DNA of 64,000 nt from Hortaea werneckii (lineage: Eukaryota > Ascomycota > Dothideomycetes > Mycosphaerellales > Teratosphaeriaceae), in contig JBAOKB010000063.1 of assembly GCA_037044905.1 (NCBI GenBank), positions 62,001 to 126,000 of the forward strand. The letters run 5' to 3'. The notes under the pieces were generated by a model that did no database searches, was not told the origin of the DNA, and saw nothing but the letters and a program-made list of their open reading frames with translations. A program made the translations under genes and the position numbers. Below, one piece after another: positions 31,071 to 40,824 of this stretch (its first letter is position 1; each line of letters opens with the position of its first letter).

Positions 31071-32316
31071 TCATTCCTAGTCTTTCGATCAGTTGCTCGT
31101 GTCAGCGCACATGCTAATTCAAAGAAAAATCGAGAGGGAGGGGAATGACCTACACGGGAACCGTTGACGATGATTGGCTCCGCGTTCTTCCTTGCTTGCG
31201 CGGCGGAGGGAGGGGAGCTGACGGGAATGGCCTCCTTATCGCGCCTGACTCGGAGCTCCATGCTCATGTACTTCTGCTTGTGGAACATGTCGATGGCCTT
31301 TTGGGCTGACGCGGCCGAGGCATACTGGATCATGGCGTTGCCCTTGAGTTTGCCGGTGGAAGGGTTCTTAGGTAGGTCGCATTTGGTGATGGGTCCGGCC
31401 TGGCTGAACAGGGCCTCGACTTCCTTGGCACGTGCTTCGAAGTTGAGGCCGCTCACGAAGATACCGCGTGCCTCCGTTTTGACGTGCCCGTGGGTCATGT
31501 TGATTGGGGTGCCTGACGGCGACATTGTGTAGACGGGGAGGCGGGATTGCTGCTGACTTGCAGTTGTCTGCGCACGAGCAGCCTGGGTGTATTGCTGCTG
31601 GAAGTACGCGATCCATCTCGGATCCTGGAGGCGAGGGTCTTGAGAGCTGATTTGCATGTTCGACATGGCGTGAACAAGAGCAGCTTGCGTAGTCGCCGTC
31701 AAAGCGAGGGTCGGATTCGGAGCTGGAGCCGATCGCTGTGAGTACGTGGTGGCAGGAGCCATGGAGTACGACGCTGGAGAAGTGGGCATTGATGATACCG
31801 GCTGTATCGCCTGCCACCCAGGAAGGGCTGCCATCTGGGCGACCTCGAGACCTTGCGCCTGGTAGTTCTGAGCAGAGTGAAAAGCTGGGCTTTCACAGTT
31901 GCAACAAAGAAATCGCTCCTTCGCCGGATCGCTGATGTCCCACAGGTGCACTTGAAGCTTTCTGCGTTCGATCAGGTTGGTTGTAAGATATCCTGGTAAA
32001 TCTTAGTCGTAAGGAGACAAGAATGGTCTTGGGCGTTCTACTGTATAGCTTGCGAGCCTCATCTTCCCGCTGAACACGGGCATGGCCCTTGCCGCCTGCT
32101 TTTCCGTTCGGATGGATATGCATATCCGTCCATATGCCATGGGAAGCCTCTCCGCGGATGAGGTCTTTTAGGTCCTGCCATGTGTATTCCTTCGGGAGCT
32201 AAAAACAGTCAAAATCCACTCTGAGACACGCGGTCCATTGATTGAGAGCTTACGCCTTCGATGGTCAAGAAATATGGTCCCACATTGTTGCTCCGTGCTA
32301 TTGCAGTTCTAGACAT
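31071..32316 (-). CDS. Two-RRM RNA-binding protein, about 354 aa
   Basis: ATG 32316 (MSRTAIARSNN). Exons are 32316-32254, 32198-32042, 31992-31154 and a tiny last exon ending near 31071. Introns at 32253-32199 (55 nt) and 32041-31993 (49 nt, GACTAAG branch) restore one frame. A first RRM-like fold covers residues 15-85, with YFLTIEGLP as RNP2-like strand and GKGHARV as RNP1-like strand. A Gln/Ala/Pro-rich linker follows. A second, clearer RRM is at about 250-325 with GIFVSGLNF (RNP2) and KGNAMIQY (RNP1). It should bind single-stranded RNA; target and compartment are unknown. The 3' end is uncertain: a donor GTAGGT at 31153 and acceptor ACTAG at 31077 give a two-codon last exon. Without that splice the chain gains about 33 unrelated residues. 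Confidence 0.8.
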
Positions 32317-34085
32317 GGCTGCTAAAAACCCGCCCAAATGAAAACGAAGACGATGCAGTTGCCAACCCAAACTTTTCCAATGTCAACAAAAAAGATGCAA
32401 TGAGAGCAAGGTAGCTTTTAGCTTCCACTCGGTATCGACCACCAGCAGCCTTATTAACGAGCTCATGAGCGTTCGGGGGACAGGTAGGAAACGAATGCAA
32501 GCGAGCTTCGTGCATTGCAGCACTGCTGGTGGCGACAACTCATCTTTATGGTTGTTCGGCCTCGGGCCCTTTTGTCTTAGTGCGTGTCTCATTTGGTGTC
32601 TATCAAACTCCTTCACGGGGTACCTGTCACTCTGATCCGTTAGTAGAATGGGCGCAGCGTCATGCCAAGACTGGAAGGGATAGAGGTCCATTGGGAGCAG
32701 AGGCCCGGTCATGCAACCTGTAGTCTCGCTGCCGAATGCATTCCGGCAGATTACAAACCAGACTTTCTAGGATCTGCTGTGGGCACCCTAGAAGACAACC
32801 CTGGCCAGCGAGGTGATGAACTAGCACACGATGCATTTGGTGCAAAACCATAGGAGAAGGACCTGCAACCCGGCAGCGGTTGACACCAAGAAGTTCCTGC
32901 AGTGGCGTTAGAGGTAATCTAGCCCCACTGCAACCAGGCTGCCATGATGCACGGGGTGCACGATTGAATTTGACCGTTGGCCCAAACACCTGGATGAGGT
33001 CAATTTAGCAATATTGGCTGGGCCCTACCAAGCGACTCATCACAAAACAAGCAGTCCATGGCTGGCGCTCGAACGTGTATACGACGGGCGAGGTACCTTC
33101 GACACGTCGCTCGGCGTGCGTGAGCCGATGTTCCGGCGCTTGGCCGCAGCGGCAACCCGATCAAAGGTGGTGATGGGCTGCCGTTCTGGAGCCCGTTTGG
33201 GTTGCACAGCTCCGGTTTGCAATCATGCGTACCCAACCAGACAGCCTTCGGACGGTATGGAGGAGCGAGTCTGACGCCATCAAGCGAACTCAACCGGCAA
33301 GAGAAATAGTGATAGGCGTTACCGGTCTCTGCATGGGCCGGCAATGCGTTTGTTGAAAGGATCGACCAGCAGCCCGCGCGCTTCTGATTAGGTCGGGTAG
33401 CGTGGATGCAAGAGGTGCCTCAGTCAGCCTCGCGTGGGTCGAGATCCGGGGCTAACATGTTGTGTAACAGAGGACGATGAGGAGAAAGGGCCGTGGGATC
33501 AAGCAACCCAAGCACGCACGGGTGGTCTCGCTTGATCGGCTCCTATCGCGGGCCGACTGGATGCAATGCAAGGAGGTGGCAAAGCATGAGCGGTGTGGAA
33601 GGATCCATGTTGTTTGCCGTGCTATACGCATAAGTTACTGGACCGTACCGGAGGTAGGTCGTACTGTAGTAGCATGAGCAGGTCTTTGGGTTGGTTGGGA
33701 GTGGACGTTCGTCGCTTCGGACTTCACCTCGGGTTTCTGCGTGTGTGCCTGAGGTGCGTCTCTAACCACGATCGTCATGCCTATCAATACATAGTACCTA
33801 CCTAGGTACCTTAGGTAGTACCTAGAACGTGTGTGCGACATGTATCCTGTCTCGATTGGATACATCCATGGATGGGACGCAGGTGATGTGCTGGTTGTGC
33901 TGGTGGCTGGTTGTGCTGGTGCCTGATGTGCCAGGACAGAAATTTCGCCCCGCGGTATGCATAATACACAGCCGTAGGCCATTGGCAGCGTGACGCCAAC
34001 ATCACACGTGGATCACGGGAGCTTCACGTCCAGCCAGTGGCAGCTCAATGAGAAGTGCCTACCACCGCTCTGGCCAGGCTGCAGT
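32317..34085. other. Intergenic region between RRM gene and COG3
   Basis: Divergent spacer of 1.8 kb holding both promoters. Frames on both strands are short. Near 33800 ACCTAGGTACCTTAGGTAGTAC forms overlapping inverted copies of TAGGTAC. No gene supported. Confidence 0.5.
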
Positions 34086-36734
34086 ATGGACGATTCATGG
34101 TTCCATACTCTCACCGCGCCCCCTAGTACAGCCAGAGAGAAACCGCAACACAAGCGCCGCCAGTCGCTACTCCAGCAGCCGGTAAGCGCATCACATGCAA
34201 GCCACGACAGGCCCATTCCGTAGTAATTCTGATGAGGGTCCCAGGCCGAAGACAAGGCTGATGTGGCGATAGCGCCTATCCATGAGACCGTCGAGGAAGA
34301 CAATGCTTGGGCCGGACCGCCCCCCGCCAGTGTAGCCCGACGGGCACAGAGTTACAGCGACTTCTACGACGTCGTCACTTCGTACAAGCGCAAAGAGCAG
34401 GAGGGGAGACGGAGGAAGAACAGCCTTGGCAACCATAGTAGCCATGTATCGCAACAAGCGCCTCAGCTGGACTTTGACGCCGAGCTTGACGCTGCCGAAG
34501 ACCGTCTACTAGAAGAGAGCAACGCGGAATACCAAAGTTACTACGAGCGCCTCCAGTTGTCGAGCTCTCACCTCGGTAGCCTCCTGGGATCTACCAAGGA
34601 CACCTTAGGCATCTTGTCAGAGCTATCGACCTCCTTCAGAACAGTGGAGGCCCAGACAGATGCCTTCCGACAACAGTGCGAGTCGCTTATCTCGGAGCAG
34701 CGCAAGCTGACAGCACTTGCCGATGCAGTAGAAGAGAACACGCGATACTACACCTACCTGGAGCCGATGACTCGTCGTTTGAATGCTCCTGGCGCCGCCA
34801 ATCTTGTCAAAGGAGGTGACTTTGCTGAGATGCTTTCCAACCTAGACAACTGTCTGGCCTACATGGAATCGAATCCTAACCATAAGGAGTCCGCCACGTA
34901 CCGCAGTCGATACCGACTCTTACTCACGAGGGCGTTGACTCTGGTCCGCCACCACTTCACCAAGTCACTCGGCGACATTGCAGCGGACATCAGCAAGCGC
35001 ATCCAAGGTGGCCAGCTCAAAGACACCACCCACTCCGCCTTGCTTTACGCAAAGTTCCGTGTACCTGCGCCCGAATTGAAAGCACTGGGGCTGGAAATTC
35101 AGAAACGAGCGGTCCCAACTCCGGATGATGTAGACGCCGGACGAGAGCCGGAGTATGCGAGCTTGCTCCGCGAACTGTATCAGTCCTACTCCACGACACG
35201 CGGCCGGTTGATACTTCCTCTCGTCAGCAAAAAGATGGCTGAGCTCACCTCGATGCCACAGCAAGCCGATGTGCTGGCTTTTGCCAAATCCAGCCTGAGC
35301 TTCATGCGAGGCATCTGTTTGGACGAGTACGAGCTATGGTACGAATGGTTCGAGAGTGCTGGGGCGCTCTACGATTTCTTGGAAAGCCTAATGGAGCCGT
35401 TGTACGACTATCTCCGACCGAAAGTCATCCGTGAGACCAAGTTGGAGAAATTGTGCGAACTGTGCTCGATGATTCAGGGCAGATATATGGACCTTGACTC
35501 GGACGAGGAGGATGACGATGAAAGTGTTGGTCTCAGTCCTTCTGAGACTGGAGGGCTGTCTAGCCGAAAGCTAGATTTTGGATCTCTTGTTCAGCCGGTC
35601 CTGCAGGATGCCCAGACCAGGCTCGTGTTCATGGCCCTCACGGCCTTACGAGACGGCATCGAGAGCTACAAGCCCAAGGTCGAAGACCTGAACTGGCCCA
35701 AACAAGCCCTACCGACAACTGCCGTCAAAAAGGGCCCCGTATTATCCGGTAAGCGAACGACGCCGGCCAACGCACTCCCAAGAACGCCTACCGCCGCCGA
35801 AGACGACATAGGCGACGCCGAAAGCATGATCAGCAAGCACCTCACGATCGAAGACGCCAAATCCGCCTCCAAAGAATGGTATCCGACGCTCCCCAAAGCC
35901 ATCTGGCTCTTACGCCGCATCTACCGCCTAGTCAACAGCACCGTCTTCGACGACCTCGCCCACCGCATCGTACACTCGACCGTCTACTCCCTCGTCTACG
36001 CAGGCGGCCTCGTAACGACGCGGGAAAAAGCCGAAGACGGCCAGCTTTTCCTCATCACCCACCTGCTGTACCTCAAACAGCAGATCGTCGCCTTCGACAT
36101 CGAGTTCGTGCCGCCCGAGGTCGAATTCGACTTCTCCTCCGTGACCAACACCTTCTACGAGCTGCGCGACCGCGGCAGTCTCTGGAATCCCGCATCCTGG
36201 GTGCGGCTCGTCAGCGGCGCTGTCGGCGGCGGTTTGTTACCGAAAGTAGTGGAGAACATGCTCGATGCGAAAGCGGAGCTTGACGGACGACTCCGGACCG
36301 TGATCAACGACTTCGTCAGCGGGTACGCGGGACACATCACTGCGCCGATCGAGACGAAGACAGTGGCGCAGGCGAAAGCGCAGAAGGAGTTCGACGGGCT
36401 GAAAGCGGTACGCACGGTGCGCGGACTAGCGGAGAAGGATGTCCCGGCTTTACGGAGGAAACTGGAAGAATATGTGGATGATGCGCGGACGCGCGAGACG
36501 CTGGTGGCGGCTGTGCGGGACCAGGTGGTGGTGACGTACGAGGACTTCTTCGATACGTATATTGAGGGCCAAGGGCGGAAGATCAGTCGGAAGGGGAAAG
36601 GCAGGGAGGATGAGATTTGGGGACCGGATTTGTTTGCGGAGGCTATGGAGCGGTTGTTTGAAGTGGGGCAGATGGTTGGGGACGATGATGAGGATGATGA
36701 GGTGGGGAGTGAGCGGGGGAACGTGAGCGACTAG
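34086..36734 (+). CDS. COG3: Conserved oligomeric Golgi complex subunit 3, 861 aa
   Basis: Exon 1 is 34086-34181 (MDDSWFHTLT... ending in RRQSLLQQP). A 63-nt intron at 34182-34244 begins GTAAGC. Exon 2 is 34245-36734. The N-terminal half carries the Sec34/Cog3 region: a long helical block starting YYERLQLSSSHLGSLL (about residue 126) through the RTVEAQTDAF helices. The rest is helical as in other tethering-complex subunits. An acidic insert DSDEEDDDES lies near residue 505 and the C-terminus is acidic. Cog3 is an essential lobe A subunit of the COG complex. That complex tethers vesicles in retrograde traffic within the Golgi and so keeps glycosylation enzymes in place. It lies tail-to-tail with the carrier gene, 80 bp apart. 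The length and the first-exon motif agree with filamentous fungal orthologues. Confidence 0.93.
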
Positions 36735-36814
36735 TATTATCCCATCGGGGATTAGATGAAGTGTATACGAGTCTATTCTAGCTATCACTGCATCACTCCA
36801 TAGAGTTTGGTCTC

Positions 36815-38176
36815 CTATGAGATCAACCGCATGGTGACCTCCACCACAGCGAAAGTTCCCGCACTAACCGGCATAGCTCTCAGCAGCGTGGGGCCGACAC
36901 CTCTCCAGAATCCCACGAGTCCCTCCTGCCGGTAGGTCTGGGCGAAGGTATCCCGCATAGTCTTGTACCGCTGCTTCTCGCCGAAGCCATCAGTCTGCAT
37001 CTTGGACTTGATGACGTCGAAGGGGTACGAGGAGATCCAAAGGAATTCGCCCGCAATACCACCGTAGGTGGCGATTTTCCAGGTCGGGATATCCTTGCCT
37101 AGTTGGGGAAGACACGTTAGCGGATTGAACATTAATCAAGGGGCCAAGGACCAGCGAGGGTCAGGAGGGAAGGGGATAGCAAACGATAAGAAAACAAGAA
37201 CTAAGTCACCGTGAAAGGGGGAGGGGGGCGAGAAAAAAAGATCCAAGCCGAGAGAGAAACTTACGCGTGATCCCATTCCTCTTCGCATCCGACTGCATCA
37301 TATACTCGAAGCTCAAAAACCAAAACCCATACGCCTGAGCCTCTCGCAGGAACGTGACCGAAGTCCCCCTATACAGCCCACGCAGCAGACTCGGACTCCG
37401 CGAAAGCTTGCCGATACAATCCAGGGGACCATGATACAGCTTTCCCGCACCATGGGGTTGGGTCTGGAGTCTGATACGGATATGCTCGATGGGGGAGGAG
37501 AGGACGGTGTTCGAGATACCGGCGAAAGCGCCCGAGGCGTAGTACTGCCAGTACGCCAGGGGTTGGGGGGAGTTGGCGATTTGCTGGAGGGATTTGCCCT
37601 GGGCGGCGGCGTTGCGGGCTTCGAAGGCGCGACGGGCGTAGTTGAATGCGCCGAATTGGATGGAGACGCAGGCGCCGATGCCGAGAAGCGGGGTCAGGGT
37701 GCCCTTGTAGAAGGCGCTGCCGCCTTCGTTCTTGAAGATTTGTGTGGCGCAGTCGAGGGCGCCTTTGTATTCGGTCGTGGTTTGGAGGCGGACTTTGACG
37801 ATGTCTTTGCTGGGGATTAGTTTCCGGTTTGCCTAGGCAGGGATGGAGCGGTCCTTTTGTTCAATGGGCTTACCGAAAGGTTGACCTGATTCATGAATCA
37901 GCAAACAAGATCGAGTCGTGTCCTAAAGTCTTCATGACATTGGTGTGGCGAATCCATTGGCGCTCTTCTGCCAATGCTGATCCATTATGCGAGCCCTAGT
38001 CCGAGTTGGCTACGTGTTGAAACATTCATAACCCCGCTCTCCGCGACCGAGATAGGTAGGATAGCGAACATACCGATCAATACCTGCGCCATACCACCTA
38101 CAGCGCCAGAAGATAGGTCCTTCATAATACTGCCCTGTTGGGGCTGACCCACCACCTCCTCCACCGCTTCCGCCAT
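36815..38176 (-). CDS. Mitochondrial carrier (Ymc1/2-like), 312 aa, four exons
   Basis: Exons 38176-38074, 37885-37874, 37804-37265 and 37098-36815; introns 188, 69 and 166 nt. The second exon is only 12 nt and completes the first PX(D/E)XX(K/R) signature (QPFDIVKVRLQ). The other two signatures are SPIEHIRIRLQ and YPFDVIKSKMQ, giving the three-fold repeat of the SLC25 family and six membrane spans. The protein sits in the mitochondrial inner membrane and exchanges small metabolites. Detailed resemblance is to the Ymc1/Ymc2 and carnitine-carrier branch (GFWRGVGPTLLRA...GTFAVVE), but the substrate cannot be fixed here. The spliced frame is 313 codons without a stop. Its upstream side faces the ~230-bp repeat array. 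Confidence 0.9.
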
Positions 38177-38340
38177 TGCGACAAGATTTGATTCACGGAG
38201 TTGGTCAAGAAGACAGAAGTGACAAGAGAGGCCAACACCTGATCAAAGACGACGCAAAAATGGCGAGGATTGACTTGCGAGGAACTGGAGAGATCCTGTG
38301 AGATTGTCCAACTTCGTCCGCGTGAAAGTCGAGGGAGATG

Positions 38341-40400
38341 CAACCTAATGGCAATTGGCAACTGGCAATCCTCACTAGCGGGACCGGATCACGACTGATC
38401 CGTCCAAACGAATTGGCTCGCTTAACGCGGACGCTAGCGGAAGGTCAGGATTTGGAGATTTTGAACGCTTGGAGCGACCTCTACTCACATATCCACCCGC
38501 AAGTCTCAGCGGGGATACTTTGCTTGGGTCTCAAGTTAGGAGAGTCGCATGTCTGTGCAGCTACACAGCATATATGGTGAACTTTCAATCCTGGCGATTC
38601 TCACCAGCGAGACCAGATCACGGCTGTTCTGCGCAGGCTCATTGGCTCGCTTAACGCGGACGCTAGTGGGATGTCAAGATTTGGAGATACTGGAGGAATA
38701 ATCTCGACGTAGGGAGATCTTTCGCTCAGATTTCCGCTCGCCTCAGCGGAGATTCTTGTGTATGGAGGGAAAACTCCTCTTCTTCATGATAGTCCCATTT
38801 CCGCGCGGCTGTGGTGAACTTCCGATGATTGCAATCCTCACCTTCGCAACCAACATCGCAGCTGAGTGCGCAAGCCGATTGGTCCGCTGACTACGGAAGC
38901 TAGCGGCAGGACAGAATTTGGACATTCTGAACCGATGGAGGCCTCTCTCTCCCATCGCCGTTGCCGGTCGCAGCGGGATGCTTACTTTGTACTCTCCCCG
39001 TCCAAATAATCGTGTCGCTTGTCCGTGCCAATATGGTGAGCTTCAGTTATTGCAATCTTCACCAGCGCGACCAACATCGCAGCTTATACACGCAAGCTGA
39101 TTGGCTCCGTTTTTGCGGGCGCTAGCGGGAGGACAGATCTTGAATGTATGAAGACCTCCCGTTGCCTTCTCTCTCGCCGCTCTCAGCGGGGATACCTCTC
39201 TCTCCATGACCAGACTTTCAGAGACGACGGCGCTGGTCGTGCTTGTCTATGCGACAGCGGTGAGCTTTCACTTGGAGCAATCCTCACTAGAGAGCACATC
39301 GCTACGAATGTACGACATCTGATTGGCTCGGTAGACACGGACGCTAGCGGGATGTTAAGATCTGGAGATTTAGATCACCTGGAGGCCTCCCCTGGCCTTC
39401 CCCCTCGCTGGTACTCAGCGGAGATACCTCTCTCCCCGTCAAATGGCTTCAGCAATGATCATGTTGGTGCTTCTCCAGGCAGACACTGCGCGGTGAACTT
39501 TCGATCACGGCAGTTCCACAATCGTAACCACTTCATGAGCCTGTGCGCAGACTGATTGGCTCGCTCAACGCGGGCGCTAGCGGAATGTCCAAAATCTCAA
39601 GATCTCCCACTACTTTAGTTGTCGGGAGGCCTTCCCTTCAAGTCTCTGCTCGCTGGCATGAGCGGGGATACTCTCAGGTTTCGTTGCTTTGCGTCTCCGT
39701 TGTACCTCCTATGAGAATCGCATGCCTGCACGATTATGGTGAACTTTGCGAATTGCAATCATGACAACCCTCACCAGTTCGACCACACTGTAGCCAATTT
39801 GCGCACGCTGATTGGCTCGCTCAAAGCGGGCGCTAGCGGAATGTCCAAAATCTCGAGAGACTGCCTTATTCTGAACGCATGAAGGCCTCTCTCGCCTTCA
39901 CATTTGCCCTCGCCGATTGGCAGCGGGATACTTGCTATGTGGTCTCCCCTCCAGCGCCCCGCATGGTGTAGGTATACTCCAGCCACTCTTTCAAGACGCG
40001 AAACAGCCATGCCTTGAAACTCCTTCTTGATTCTTCGTCAGGGCTTAAGGCGAGCGAGCCTACTCAAGAAGTCGTCGATGCCATTCAAAATAAACATCTA
40101 TAATTGGTCATCCCATGTTGCTCGTCTGTGTAGCTCTGGTGAACTTTGCGGATTGCAATCACAACAACCCTCACCAGCGAAACCACATCTCGACTGATCC
40201 GCGCAATCTGATTGGCTCGGTCAGCGCGGACGCTAGTAGAATGTCAAAATCCCAGCCAAGAAAGGCCTCCGTCCCCCCGATCTCAAGCGCAGTGAGGCCT
40301 TCCCCCCTCAGAGTCCCACTCTTCGATCCCAGCGGGGATACTTACATGTTCCGCTCGGAGAGTCGCGTGTGCTGCATGGCTATGGTGAAGTTTCGATTTT
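38341..40400. repeat. Array of ~8 diverged ~230-bp repeat units
   Basis: Eight copies of a core ATTGGCTCG-N6-CGGRCGCTAGYG occur with ATTGG at 38412, 38641, 38878, 39100, 39322, 39554, 39811 and 40211. Spacing is 222-257 bp, and about 400 before the last. Each unit also carries GTGAACTTTC (or GTGAGCTTTC), CCTCACCAGCG-GACCA before the core, and AGCGGGGATAC after it. Units are strongly diverged outside these blocks. No frame is maintained. The array lies between the carrier start and the 3' end of the next gene, so it could include carrier promoter sequence. Confidence 0.85.
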
Positions 40401-40824
40401 CGGTGGGGAAAGGTCAAGACATTAAGGCTGAAACAGTCATGGGTCCTATCTGGAAAAGAACATGCAGGTCTTGGCTTGATAGCATTGTAATGGACAAATC
40501 ATCCTTTTGCTACTACCAACAAAAAGTCTCCATTTGGCTGTGAATCTTTGTTCTTGTTCTGTACATGATCATAATCTACAGTACCTGACGCGGGTATCTC
40601 AGAAATATCAACAGGGGCAATTCTATATCTACAGGTCATGAGAAAAAGAAAAAAAAAAGAAATCCCCCTGAGTTGCTTTTCGTCATCATTTCCCCCAATT
40701 CAGCAAAAATCTCCAAACAAGACATACTCCCCGTTTCGCATATTTCATACTCTAGTCGAGAGCTCCTTCATGTTCGCTCGTTAGACACGTCGAACCCATG
40801 ATCGAGAGCTCTTCGATATTCAGT
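40401..40824. other. Intergenic, AT-rich with poly(A)
   Basis: Contains an A-rich tract at about 40650. No gene seen. Probably holds the 3' untranslated region and terminator of the 813-aa gene. Confidence 0.5.

Noticed and set aside
31052..31153. Unspliced C-terminal extension of the RRM protein
   Set aside because: About 33 extra residues bear no resemblance to the family, and a GTAGGT donor sits exactly where conservation stops.
33780..33830. Inverted TAGGTAC words as a hairpin or transposon end
   Set aside because: Short overlapping palindromic words of this kind recur in several spacers of the window without flanking duplication or other element features.
38341..40400. Repeat array considered as a tRNA or 5S gene cluster, or as a CRISPR array
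   Set aside because: No A/B box pairs or cloverleaf folding seen, the units are far too long and diverged for CRISPR, and the genome is eukaryotic.
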